Assembly (NCBI RefSeq): GCF_004001245.1
Contig: NZ_AP018724.1
Span: forward strand, 3,092,501-3,156,500
Source: Sulfurivermis fontis
Lineage (GTDB): Bacteria > Pseudomonadota > Gammaproteobacteria > Thiohalomonadales > Thiohalomonadaceae
DNA length: 64,000 bases
Direction of reading: 5' to 3'
Below are positions 8,321 to 15,381 of this stretch, piece by piece. The notes beneath the pieces are model-generated. The model was not told the DNA's origin and did not search any database. It was given only the letters and a program-made list of their open reading frames with translations. The stretch's first letter is position 1; each line of letters starts with the position of its first letter. The translations under genes were made by a program, and so were the position numbers.

Positions 8321-8589
8321 GTTAAACGCAAAGACGCGAAGGCCGCAAAGAACGCCAAGGGAAGCTCTGAAAAAGTTCAGAGCTTCTTAAGGAAGGTCTG
8401 AATAAGTCCATCCTGGACTTCTCAGACCACGCCAAGCGAAAAGTGTGATTTTCGCTTGGCTTCATTTTTCAACGACTTATCGTCGTTGAAAAATGGCGGC
8501 ACATCCCTGTGCCGCGGAAGCTCTGAACTTATTCAGAGCTTCCTTAAGTACGCTTTGCGGTCCTTTGCGCCCTTTGCATTGAAGGCTGT
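8321..8589. repeat. GCAAAGACGC-family inverted repeat, split by a MITE-like element
   Basis: The 342-base gap between adk and efp carries no gene. Its outer parts are an inverted repeat: AACGCAAAGACGCGAAGG near 8325 and CGCTTTGCGGTCCTTTGCGC near 8550. The same family recurs between metK and ahcY and between ahcY and metF. Between the arms sits the hairpin element described separately, so this copy was interrupted by a later insertion. The right part of the gap holds the efp terminator. Confidence 0.6.
8387..8547. mobile_element. MITE-like element with terminal inverted repeats, copy A
   Basis: 161 bases bounded by TTAAGGAAGGTCTGAATAAG on the left and the reverse complement of TTAAGGAAGCTCTGAATAAG on the right (19 of 20 identical). 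Inside are consecutive hairpins: CCAAGCGAAAA/TTTTCGCTTGG (11 bp), TTTTTCAACGAC/GTCGTTGAAAAA (12 bp) and GCGGCACA/TGTGCCGC (8 bp). A further hairpin with a partial terminal-repeat sequence (GAAGCTCTGA/TTCAGAGCTTC) adjoins on the left at 8360-8386. A second copy lies inverted at 30163-30374. No ORF, so it would need a transposase in trans. Confidence 0.7.
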
Positions 8590-8604
8590 TTGTTCAGATA
8601 AAAG

Positions 8605-8636
8605 AAAAAGGGGCAACCTCGCGGCTGCCCCTTTTT
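8605..8636 (-). terminator. Rho-independent terminator of efp
   Basis: Stem AAAAAGGGGCA / TGCCCCTTTTT around a GC-rich loop, 20 bases past the efp stop. The A and T runs on both sides would also let it work on the opposite strand, ending any read-through from adk. Confidence 0.8.
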
Positions 8637-8656
8637 CATTTCACTGCGCGGCGCGC

Positions 8657-9214
8657 TTACTTGGCGCGGCTGCGGTATTCGTCGGTGCGGGTATCGATTT
8701 CGATCTTGTCACCGATCTCGACGAAGGCCGGCACGGAGATTTCGTAGCCGGTGTTCAGCTTGGCCATCTTCATCACCTTGCCGGAGGTGTCGCCCTTGAC
8801 GGCGGGTTCGGTGTAGACGACCTCGCGCACCACGGTGGTGGGCAGCTGGACGGAGATCGCCTTGCCGTTGTAGAAGGTCAGCTGGCAGGCCATGCCGTCT
8901 TCCAGGTACTTGAGGGCGTCTGCCATGTTCTCGGCCTCGACCTCGTACTGGTTGTACTCCTCGTCCATGAACACATACATGGGGTCGGCGAAGTAGGAGT
9001 AGGTGACGTCCTTGGTTTCCAGGATGACGGTTTCGAACTTGTCGTCGGCGCGGTACACGGTTTCCGTGCCGGTGCCGGTGAGCAGGTTCTTCAGCTTCAT
9101 CTTCACCACGGCGGCGTTGCGGCCGGACTTGTTGTACTCGGCCTTCAGCACGACCATCGGGTCATTGCCAACCATCATTACCTGGCCGGCGCGGATTTCC
9201 TGTGCGGTTTTCAT
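8657..9214 (-). CDS. efp: Elongation factor P, Arg32 (rhamnosylated) type
   Basis: 185 residues; relieves ribosome stalling at polyproline. The domain I loop reads [15 protein letters not shown] with arginine at position 32, where E. coli EF-P has a lysine modified by EpmA. The R32 form with the SGRNAA loop is the substrate of the arginine rhamnosyltransferase EarP, which is encoded directly upstream on the same strand (9284-10438). OB-fold domains II and III are complete, ending [18 protein letters not shown]. The modification requires dTDP-rhamnose, whose genes are not in the window. Confidence 0.95.
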   Translation of the reverse strand: MKTAQEIRAGQVMMVGNDPMVVLKAEYNKSGRNAAVVKMKLKNLLTGTGTETVYRADDKFETVILETKDVTYSYFADPMYVFMDEEYNQYEVEAENMADALKYLEDGMACQLTFYNGKAISVQLPTTVVREVVYTEPAVKGDTSGKVMKMAKLNTGYEISVPAFVEIGDKIEIDTRTDEYRSRAK

Positions 9215-9283
9215 AGTAGGGGTACTGTCTGGGTGGAAAAGAGGCCGGGATTATACCCGAATATCCGGCAAATTCGCACGCCC

Positions 9284-10438
9284 TTACCGGGCCTTTCCCT
9301 GGCGGCAAAAGGCGACCAGATTGGCCGCCAGATCGCCCAGATCCGCCATTTGTCGCGCCCACAGCTCGGCATGCACCGTATAGGCGGCGCGGTGGGCGAG
9401 AAAGCCGTCCCAGTGTGGTGCCATCCCTTCCTCCCGGTTCCAGGCCTGCCACAGGTCGCGCAGCACCGCCCCTTCCTGCACGCCCAGTCCGGCGCAGTAG
9501 CGATGCAGAAAGGCACGCAGCTTGTCGCTGTGGGCATCCTCCGCCTGGCGGTAAGGCTGCCAGACCAGCGGCCGGCCGGCCCACTGCGCCCGCACGAAGG
9601 AGTCCTCGCCGCGCACGAAGTTGACGTCGCAGGCCCACAGCAGGCGGTCATAGCGGTCCTGCTCCACGAAGGGCAGCACGTGCACCGTCAGCGCCCCCGC
9701 GCCCAAGACGGCACCGGCGGCGGCCTCCGCTACGCCATAGTGGCCACCGATGCGCCGCGCCAATGCCCCCTCCGGCACCAGCACGCGCAGCGGCCGGGCT
9801 GAACGTTCCCATAGCCGCAACAGGGGCACGACGCCGGCACAGTCATAGGCGAACAGCGACAGGCGCAGCTCGCCGTGCGCCGGCGGCAGACCCAGCCCGG
9901 CCCAGAACTCGGCCTGCGCCACCGCGTCGCCCTGGAAGGCGCGGCGCGCCTCCAGCAGGCCGCGCTCGCGCAGCAGGCCGCCGGTGCCGGCGGTGAACCC
10001 GGGGAAGAAAAAGTATTTGGTCAGCGGCAGGCCGGGCTGTGGCGAAGGCAGGCCGTGGCAGCCCGCCACCCAGTCCTCGGCGCTCAGGTGTTCGACGTTG
10101 ACCCAGCGCGGTTTCGGCTCACAAGCGGCCATGGCCCGCAGATAGGCCTCCGGCGGGGTGCAGGCGAAGGTGTCGAGCACCACCGCCGCCACCTCCTGCG
10201 GCGTTACCGCGGGAAACGGCGTCAGCCAGCGCCGCACCTCGACGCCGCGGCTGCGCTGCACATCCTGGTCCGGGTCGATCGCCGGGTTGATGCGGCGGAA
10301 GGAGGCGAGGTCATCCACCCACAGGCGGACATTCAGACCATGCTCACCGGCGAGCTGGCGCGCCAGACGCCAGCAGGTGCCGATGTCGCCGAAATTGTCG
10401 ACCACCGAGCAGAAGACATCCCAACGGGAAGCGGGCAT
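9284..10438 (-). CDS. earP: EF-P arginine rhamnosyltransferase EarP
   Basis: 384 residues. The N-terminus carries DNFGDIGTCWRLARQLA with the two aspartates (14 and 18) of the conserved DNFGDIG motif, the signature of EarP (formerly DUF2331), an inverting GT-B enzyme that adds rhamnose from dTDP-rhamnose to Arg32 of EF-P. The C-terminal half has WACDVNFVRGEDSFVRAQWAGRP, the nucleotide-sugar-binding block. Position 69 bases upstream of an R32-type efp on the same strand makes the assignment firm. Confidence 0.93.
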   Translation of the reverse strand: MPASRWDVFCSVVDNFGDIGTCWRLARQLAGEHGLNVRLWVDDLASFRRINPAIDPDQDVQRSRGVEVRRWLTPFPAVTPQEVAAVVLDTFACTPPEAYLRAMAACEPKPRWVNVEHLSAEDWVAGCHGLPSPQPGLPLTKYFFFPGFTAGTGGLLRERGLLEARRAFQGDAVAQAEFWAGLGLPPAHGELRLSLFAYDCAGVVPLLRLWERSARPLRVLVPEGALARRIGGHYGVAEAAAGAVLGAGALTVHVLPFVEQDRYDRLLWACDVNFVRGEDSFVRAQWAGRPLVWQPYRQAEDAHSDKLRAFLHRYCAGLGVQEGAVLRDLWQAWNREEGMAPHWDGFLAHRAAYTVHAELWARQMADLGDLAANLVAFCRQGKAR

Positions 10439-10517
10439 GAGGAAAACCGCAGCGGTCGGATCAGAGGGCGATCATGGCACAGGCGGGCAGGCCAAACGAA
10501 AAAACGCCGGCGGTGAT

Positions 10518-11411
10518 TTATTCGATGTCGCTGCCGGTGAGCTGGCGCAGGGCCTCGCGGTAACGCTCGGTGGTCTTCTGCACCACCTCGGCGGGCAGTT
10601 CCGGGGCGGGCGGCTTCTTGTTCCAGCCCAGACTTTCCAGATAGTCGCGCACATACTGCTTGTCGAAGCTGGGCGGATTGGCGCCGGGCGCATAGGAATC
10701 CACCGGCCAGAAGCGCGAGGAATCGGGGGTCAGCACCTCGTCCATCAGCACCAGGTCGCCGGCCTCGTCCTGACCGAACTCGAACTTGGTGTCGGCGATG
10801 ATGATGCCCTTGGTCAGCGCATACTCGGCGGCGAAGGTGTACAGCCTGATGCTGATGTCGCGCACCTGCTCGGCCAGCGGACGCCCCACCAGCTCCACCA
10901 TGCGCTCGAAGGAAATGTTTTCGTCGTGGTCACCCACCGCCGCCTTGGTGGAGGGTGTGAAGATCGGCTGCGGCAGCTTGTCGGCCTCGCGCAGGCCGGC
11001 GGGCAGCGGCATGGAGCAGACGGTGCCGGAGGTCTTGTACTCCTTCCAGCCGGAGCCGACGATGTAGCCGCGCACAATGGCCTCCACCGGCAGCGGCTTG
11101 AGCCTGCGCACCACCACGGCACGGCCGGCCACCTGCGCCGCCTCGGCGGCGGAGACGACGCTGGCCGGGTCGATGCCGGTGAGATGATTGGCAACGATGT
11201 GCTGAGTACGCGCGAACCAGAAATTGGACATGCCGGTGAGCACCTTGCCCTTGCCCGGGATCGGCGTCGGCAGCACCACGTCGAAGGCCGAGAGGCGATC
11301 GGTGGCCAGGAACAGCATCTTGCTGTCGTCGATGGCGTAGATGTCGCGCACCTTGCCGCGCTGGATCAGTTGGAGACTCTTCAGTTCGGAGTTGAAAACG
11401 ACTTCGGACAT
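10518..11411 (-). CDS. purC: Phosphoribosylaminoimidazole-succinocarboxamide synthase
   Basis: 297 residues; joins CAIR and aspartate with ATP to give SAICAR in purine synthesis. Visible blocks: LIQRGKVRDIYAIDDSKML with the nucleotide-binding start, FLATDRLSAFDVVLPTPIPGKG, VVRRLKPLPVEAIVRGYIVGSGWKEY and ADTKFEFGQDEAGDLVLMDEVLTPDSSRFW. The length is that of the longer (about 300 residue) form, not the 240-residue E. coli type. It stands alone, divergent from cbbR across about 300 bases. Confidence 0.95.
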   Translation of the reverse strand: MSEVVFNSELKSLQLIQRGKVRDIYAIDDSKMLFLATDRLSAFDVVLPTPIPGKGKVLTGMSNFWFARTQHIVANHLTGIDPASVVSAAEAAQVAGRAVVVRRLKPLPVEAIVRGYIVGSGWKEYKTSGTVCSMPLPAGLREADKLPQPIFTPSTKAAVGDHDENISFERMVELVGRPLAEQVRDISIRLYTFAAEYALTKGIIIADTKFEFGQDEAGDLVLMDEVLTPDSSRFWPVDSYAPGANPPSFDKQYVRDYLESLGWNKKPPAPELPAEVVQKTTERYREALRQLTGSDIE

Positions 11412-11709
11412 GGCTGGTTCCCGTGGGCTGTGGCGCCGGGTCGCAATGACCCGGCCGGAAAGGGTTTAATGATGCGGATTTGCAACCGCGCTGTCGATAA
11501 CCGTCAAATTAAAAGGCGGCGCCTCGTTGCCGATGCGCCGCCCCGGGCTCCCTCACAGATATTCTGTCTGCCGCGCCGGTGCCAATCTGTTTTTTGCTGC
11601 GGCCACCGCGGACTGCACTCTCGCTTTGAATCGTGCAGTGAAACTAGTGTAGACTTCATTGATATAATGTAAATTAAATTGTTGTAATGGAATACATAAG
11701 AAGATACTT
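11412..11709. promoter_or_regulatory. Divergent purC-cbbR promoter region
   Basis: About 300 non-coding bases. They hold a GC-rich hairpin (GGCGGCGC/GCGCCGCC near 11513-11541), then an AT-rich stretch with a TATAAT box at 11663-11668 pointing toward cbbR. A perfect dyad CATAAG-AAGATA-CTTATG at 11695-11712 overlaps the cbbR start codon and takes the place of a clear ribosome-binding site, which would fit autorepression by CbbR. No small ORF or RNA gene seen. Confidence 0.45.
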
Positions 11710-12660
11710 ATGAATATAACCCTGCGCCAACTCCGGGTCTTTTCCGCCGTCGCCCGACATCTCAGCTTCACCCGTGCCGCCGAGGAGCTGTGCCTGACGC
11801 AGCCCGCGGTGTCCATGCAGGTCAAGCAACTGGAAAACCAGCTCGACGTGCCGCTGTTCGAGCACCTGGGCAAGAAGATCTTCCTCACCGAGATGGGCAA
11901 GGAAGTCTACCACTACAGCCGCGCCATCCTGCAGCAGATCGATGAACTGCAGGGCGTGCTCAACAGCCTGAAAGGCCTCGGCAAGGGTCGCCTCAAAATC
12001 TCCGTCGCCTCCACCGCCAACTACTTCATCCCGGTCCTGCTCGCCGGTTTCTGCCAGCGCTATCCCGGCGTCACCGTCAGCCTCGACGTCACCAACCGCG
12101 AAACCCTGCTGACCCAGCTGGCGGAAAACGAAGTGGATCTGGTGGTGATGGGCCAGCCGCCGGAGGACATGGACCTCGGCTACGAGGCCTTCCTGGAAAA
12201 CCCGCTGGTCATCGTTGCCCCGCCGGAGCATCCGCTGGCCAAGGAAAAGAAGATACCGTTGAAACGCCTGGAACAGGAGGTGTTCCTGGTGCGCGAACCG
12301 GGCTCCGGCACGCGCATCGCCATGGAGCGCTTCTTCGCCCAGCACGACGTGCGCATCACCACCGGCATGGAAGTGGGCAGCAACGAGGCCATCAAGCAAT
12401 CGGTACAGGCCGGTCTCGGCCTCGGCCTGCTGTCACGCGACACGGTGGAGATGGAGCTGGCCCTCGGCCGCCTGGTAATCCTCCACGTCGCCGAGTTCCC
12501 CATCATGCGCTACTGGTATGTGGTGCACCGCCACGGCAAGCGCCTCTCCGTCGTGGCACAGGCGTTCAAGGACTACCTGATCAAGGAAAGCCCGTCCCTG
12601 CTCGGCAAGGGCGAGCAGAAGCTGCCGCGGGCGGCGACCAAGAAGACGCGCGGCGCCTGA
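11710..12660 (+). CDS. cbbR: CbbR-type LysR regulator of CO2 fixation
   Basis: 316 residues. The HTH part NITLRQLRVFSAVARHLSFTRA...LCLTQPAVSMQVKQLENQL and the effector domain (ISVASTANYFIPVLLAGF, EVDLVVMGQPPEDMDL) resemble CbbR proteins, which sense Calvin-cycle metabolites and activate cbb operons. The Calvin/glycolytic cluster tkt-gap-pgk-pyk-fba begins 4 kb downstream on the other strand, which supports the call, although cbb genes for RuBisCO are absent here. The ATG is embedded in a perfect dyad. A GC-rich hairpin follows the stop. Confidence 0.82.
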   Translation: MNITLRQLRVFSAVARHLSFTRAAEELCLTQPAVSMQVKQLENQLDVPLFEHLGKKIFLTEMGKEVYHYSRAILQQIDELQGVLNSLKGLGKGRLKISVASTANYFIPVLLAGFCQRYPGVTVSLDVTNRETLLTQLAENEVDLVVMGQPPEDMDLGYEAFLENPLVIVAPPEHPLAKEKKIPLKRLEQEVFLVREPGSGTRIAMERFFAQHDVRITTGMEVGSNEAIKQSVQAGLGLGLLSRDTVEMELALGRLVILHVAEFPIMRYWYVVHRHGKRLSVVAQAFKDYLIKESPSLLGKGEQKLPRAATKKTRGA

Positions 12661-12667
12661 CACCTCT

Positions 12668-12690
12668 CCTCCCCCGCGTGCGGGGGGAGG
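12668..12690. terminator. GC-rich hairpin between convergent cbbR and the membrane gene
   Basis: CCTCCCCCGC pairs with GCGGGGG(G)AGG across a three-base loop. There is no T-run, so it is a weak or factor-dependent end, or one of the common CCCTCCC-type repeats also seen at 15337 and 60289. Confidence 0.4.
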
Positions 12691-12704
12691 CGGGAGGGGG
12701 CCGC

Positions 12705-13118
12705 TCAGGAAAACCAGCGCAGGAATGCGGCCGCCGTCAGCGCGGTAACACCCAGCAGCAGCAACACACCCCACACTGCCTCGTGCCGCGGCGCGGGCCA
12801 GCGCAATGCCCTCAGCAACAGCAGCCCCGCCAGCACAAAACCCGTCGCCGCACAGGCCATCTTCAGCAGCAGCGCCGCCACGGCGATGCCATGGATATCG
12901 GGAAACGCGCCGTACCAGACATAACTGATGGCGCCGAAACCGGCGCCGCTCAGCCCCTGCACCGCCCAGCCGATCAGCACCAGCCAGGCCAGCGGCCGCC
13001 GCGCCGCCGCCTGCAGGCGCAGGGGCCAGCGCGCAAACAGCGGCGCACCCACCACCGCCACGGCACCGAAGTTGTGCGCCACCTGGGTCAGGGCATAGGC
13101 GAGATTCTGCAGGTCCAC
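12705..13118 (-). CDS. Small four-helix membrane protein, unknown
   Basis: 137 residues from a GTG at 13118, one base after the stop of the upstream exported-protein gene, so the two are surely co-transcribed. Four hydrophobic helices are evident (about 10-30, 42-66, 78-104, 115-135), with His15 and His75 near helix ends. The layout recalls small CopD-like or DUF-type heme/copper membrane proteins but no diagnostic motif is seen. Function unassigned. Confidence 0.65.
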   Translation of the reverse strand: MDLQNLAYALTQVAHNFGAVAVVGAPLFARWPLRLQAAARRPLAWLVLIGWAVQGLSGAGFGAISYVWYGAFPDIHGIAVAALLLKMACAATGFVLAGLLLLRALRWPAPRHEAVWGVLLLLGVTALTAAAFLRWFS

Positions 13119-13119
13119 C

Positions 13120-13464
13120 CTACTCCACCCTCACCTTCACGCACTGCTCGACGCCGATGGGCGTGTGTCCCTTGTTCACCACCTTGATGCACACCTCATG
13201 GCTGCCGGAATCCATGGCGGGCAGGGCATAACTGCCCTGGAGCCGGCGCAGCACCGCCACCTCCCTGCCGTCCACGTACAGATGCACGTGATCACCGCGC
13301 GGCCCCGGCTCGACCGCATAGCTGATGCGGTTCTCCGCCATGGCATCCAGCCGCGCGCCGTCCTGCGGCGCGGTGATGGTGACCGAACCCTCCGCCGCCC
13401 ACACGGCAGCGGACAGAAACAACCCTGAAAGAAGCGCCAGAACAAACCCGCGCAGACTGTGCAT
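13120..13464 (-). CDS. Small exported beta-rich protein, unknown
   Basis: 114 residues from the ATG at 13464, eight bases after a perfect AGGAGG; the frame extends upstream to 13533 without a better start. Signal peptide MHSLRGFVLALLSGLFLSAAVWA, then an Ig-like stretch SVTITAPQDGARLDAMAENRISYAVEPGPRGDHVHLYVDG with a ligand-like HVH, and a C-terminal C-x15-C pair that may form a disulfide. Resembles small periplasmic domains that follow copper or cytochrome proteins, but no family is certain. It forms a two-gene unit with the membrane protein downstream. Confidence 0.68.
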   Translation of the reverse strand: MHSLRGFVLALLSGLFLSAAVWAAEGSVTITAPQDGARLDAMAENRISYAVEPGPRGDHVHLYVDGREVAVLRRLQGSYALPAMDSGSHEVCIKVVNKGHTPIGVEQCVKVRVE

Positions 13465-13537
13465 GATCATCACCTCCTGCATTGTTGACTTGAACAGTAA
13501 ACATAGCAGGCAGACAGTTTCCCCACCAACCACGCCG

Positions 13538-13559
13538 TAGGGCCGACTTCACTCGGCCA
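13538..13559. repeat. Half copy of the GTAGGGCCGACTTC repeat
   Basis: GTAGGGCCGACTTCACTCGG matches the left half of the palindrome at 5513 with one change. It lies in the 247-base spacer before the DUF411 gene, which otherwise shows only the Shine-Dalgarno GGAGGT at 13699. Confidence 0.5.
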
Positions 13560-13711
13560 AACCGGACTCCCGCAAGGAGAGAGCCTTAAACCAACGCCAC
13601 GAACACCGTCACCGGACAACATCGGATCTACATCAAGTCGCACTCAGCGACGCCATGCCATGAAGGAACCACCCGCCGCCGCGCCGGTCGATCCCCTTGG
13701 AGGTAACCACC

Positions 13712-14179
13712 ATGACCACATCGAGAATGAACTACTGGCTGCTCGGCATCGGCGCCGCCCTGGCCATCACCACTGCGGCCCTGCTGCCCCTGCGCACCGC
13801 CACCTCGGCCCCCGAAGTGGTCGTCTACAAGAGCCCGACCTGCGGCTGCTGCAGCGCCTGGATCGACCACCTGCAGGACAACGGCTTCAAGGTCGTCGCC
13901 CGCGACACCACCGACCTCACCACCATCAAGAAACAACACGGCGTCACCCCCGAACTCGCCTCCTGCCACACCGCCCTCGTTGACGGCTACGTCCTCGAAG
14001 GCCACGTCCCCGCCGCCGACGTGCAGGCCCTGCTCGCACAGCGCCCGGCCATCACCGGCCTCGCCGTCCCCGGCATGCCCATCGGCTCCCCCGGCATGGA
14101 ACAGGGCGACACGAAGCAGCCCTATGACGTGGTCGCCTTCGATAAACAGGGCGTGAAGGTGTTCAGCAGCTATCGCTGA
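13712..14179 (+). CDS. DUF411 family metal-binding protein
   Basis: 155 residues from the ATG at 13712, seven bases after GGAGGT; the TTG at 13697 would sit on the ribosome site itself. An N-terminal hydrophobic segment (8-26) anchors or exports it. The DUF411 signature follows: VVVYKSPTCGCCSAWIDHL with Cys44, Cys46 and Cys47, then SCHTALVDGYVLEGHVPA with Cys85, His86 and His98, and VPGMPIGSPGME. DUF411 proteins are periplasmic, often found beside copper-resistance genes, and thought to bind Cu(I). Here no copper gene adjoins. A good terminator follows. Confidence 0.88.
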   Translation: MTTSRMNYWLLGIGAALAITTAALLPLRTATSAPEVVVYKSPTCGCCSAWIDHLQDNGFKVVARDTTDLTTIKKQHGVTPELASCHTALVDGYVLEGHVPAADVQALLAQRPAITGLAVPGMPIGSPGMEQGDTKQPYDVVAFDKQGVKVFSSYR

Positions 14180-14200
14180 GATGTGGCAGGCATAGAAACG

Positions 14201-14226
14201 AAAAGGGGGCCGATGGCCCCCTTGTT
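14201..14226 (+). terminator. Rho-independent terminator after the DUF411 gene
   Basis: AAAAGGGGGCC-GAT-GGCCCCCTTGTT: 7-bp GC stem, short loop, moderate T-rich tail, 22 bases past the stop. The 130 bases that follow hold no gene that I can support, only a decayed-looking stretch with CGGGGACAGACCACGG. Confidence 0.7.
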
Positions 14227-14355
14227 GCCTCGTTATTCAATTGATTTGCCAGATGCGCCTTGCCGTACTTGGCTAGCACGTCAGCAAGCGGAACGGCGTT
14301 AAGTTCACTGCGGTCAGAAAAACCGGGGACAGACCACGGTTCTCATGCACCGACT

Positions 14356-14688
14356 TCACGCTGCTTCGCCATTCAACTGCTCCAATCGAGCCAACGTGTC
14401 CGGGTACTTGCGCACCATCAAAATCAACGCTGCCGCCTGGGCGTTGGGTTTGGCCCGCCCCTGCTCCCAGTTCTCAAGTGTCCGGGTGGAAACGCGCAAA
14501 CGCCGAGCAAATACAGCCCGCGAAACATGCAGTTGTTCGCGCGTGGCGCGGATAAGTTCCGGAGCGATCTCTGGGCGCGGCAATTCGTCCACTTCATGGG
14601 TACGCAACGTGATCTTTCCTTCGCGCTGTTGGCGCATCGCATCGATGCCGCTCACCATCTCGTCGAACAGCTTGCGGTTCTTGCTCAT
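14356..14688 (-). CDS. HTH (XRE) antitoxin-like regulator
   Basis: 110 residues. The C-terminal half holds the HTH: IRATREQLHVSRAVFARRLRVSTRTLENWEQGRAKPNAQAA, with the TLENWEQG block typical of HigA/NadS-type antitoxins. The N-terminal 50 residues are polar and would bind a partner. Its usual toxin partner would lie just upstream; there the sequence holds a 34-codon ORF and then a RelE/YefM-type pair. The start ATGA overlaps the stop of the 34-codon ORF. It may autoregulate the whole group. Confidence 0.82.
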   Translation of the reverse strand: MSKNRKLFDEMVSGIDAMRQQREGKITLRTHEVDELPRPEIAPELIRATREQLHVSRAVFARRLRVSTRTLENWEQGRAKPNAQAAALILMVRKYPDTLARLEQLNGEAA

Positions 14689-14789
14689 GGTTTCTGTCTC
14701 CTGGCGGCCACTCCCTGCTGTATTGCCCGCTTCATTGCGGCATTTGTTCCCGGCATCAACTCGGAGAGGCTATCCTGGCCAAACGCCAT
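14685..14789 (-). CDS. 34-codon ORF between toxin and HTH gene
   Basis: Starts with an ATG immediately after the toxin TAG, in the same frame, and ends in a TGA that overlaps the HTH gene start (ATGA). The product begins MAFGQDSLSELMPGTNAAM and is basic at its end. It is too short for standard gene calling. It could be a real coupled peptide, the C-terminal remnant of a lost toxin that once paired with the HTH protein, or a read-through extension of the RelE toxin. No family recognised. Confidence 0.4.
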   Translation of the reverse strand: MAFGQDSLSELMPGTNAAMKRAIQQGVAARRQKP

Positions 14790-15050
14790 CTATCTATACA
14801 CTTCGCTTCTGTGCCCCGCACGCACAACCTCTACAATCAGCCGATCTTGGTAGAGTGCATAAATGACGCGGTAATCTCCGATGCAGATACGGTAACTGCA
14901 TTCGCTGCCGACAAGCTTGCGGCAATTTTGAGGTATTGGATTTGCGCCGAGGCCACTAACGGCCTCAACGATGCGGGGAATAACTTCGCGGGGTAATCTG
15001 CGAAGCTCCTTCTCCGCACTTCTCTTCCATTCAATCCTGTAGGAGACCAT
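14790..15050 (-). CDS. RelE/ParE-family toxin
   Basis: 86 residues, full length for the family. MVSYRIEWKRSAEKELRRLP at the N-terminus, the central basic stretch NCRKLVGSECSYRICIGDYRVIYAL, and the C-terminal IVEVVRAGHRSEVYR match RelE-fold mRNA interferases, where the GDYRV and HR..VYR residues line the active site. Its start lies inside the end of the antitoxin gene (about 20-base overlap), the usual coupling. Likely cuts mRNA on ribosomes when unbound. Confidence 0.9.
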   Translation of the reverse strand: MVSYRIEWKRSAEKELRRLPREVIPRIVEAVSGLGANPIPQNCRKLVGSECSYRICIGDYRVIYALYQDRLIVEVVRAGHRSEVYR

Positions 15051-15237
15051 CCCGCTTCAAGTCGGCGATTAGCTGGTCATGGCTGATGGTCGGCTCTTCG
15101 CGCCGCTCGGCGACGGCGGCCAAGGCATCAAGGTCTTCGAGCAGTTCGTTGTATTCGGCAACGGACAGGATCACTGATACGCGGTTGCCCTGCTCGTCGG
15201 TGACGTATTGGGGATGGAGCTGTTCGGCTGTATTCAT
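15031..15237 (-). CDS. Phd/YefM-type antitoxin
   Basis: 68 residues. The product contains QYVTDEQGNRVSVILSVAEYNELLEDLDALAA, a short strand-helix unit like the N-terminal dimer region of YefM/Phd or the related RelB-like antitoxins, then an acidic tail DQLIADLKRDGLLQD suited to wrap the toxin. It precedes and overlaps the RelE-type toxin gene. First gene of the cluster; its promoter lies in 15238-15380, which also has a CCCTCTCCC...GGGAGAGGG repeat and the edge of the ISL3 element. Confidence 0.85.
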   Translation of the reverse strand: MNTAEQLHPQYVTDEQGNRVSVILSVAEYNELLEDLDALAAVAERREEPTISHDQLIADLKRDGLLQD

Positions 15238-15336
15238 GGCACGATGTCCATAATGCTGCGGTATGGGTCGATTATAGCGGCTGATTGTCCTAGGGAGGCA
15301 AGGGGTTTATATCGACCGAAGAAACGTAGTTTATCC

Positions 15337-15370
15337 CCCCTCACCCTAGCCCTCTCCCTTAGGGAGAGGG
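15337..15370. repeat. CCCTCACCCTAGCCCTCTCC palindrome
   Basis: CCCTCTCCC-TTA-GGGAGAGGG, a perfect 9-bp stem with CCCCTCACCCTAG preceding it, a common dispersed repeat in proteobacterial genomes. It sits just left of the ISL3 target duplication. Confidence 0.6.
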
Positions 15371-15381
15371 GATAACAAAAC

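Noticed and set aside
14226-14355. Remnant gene between the DUF411 terminator and the HTH gene
   Set aside because: A frame on the minus strand reads like a protein end (LADVLAKYGKAHLANQLN), but it is too short and has no recognisable family.
15337-15370. CRISPR repeat
   Set aside because: Single palindrome, no regular spacing with unique spacers; no cas genes in the window.
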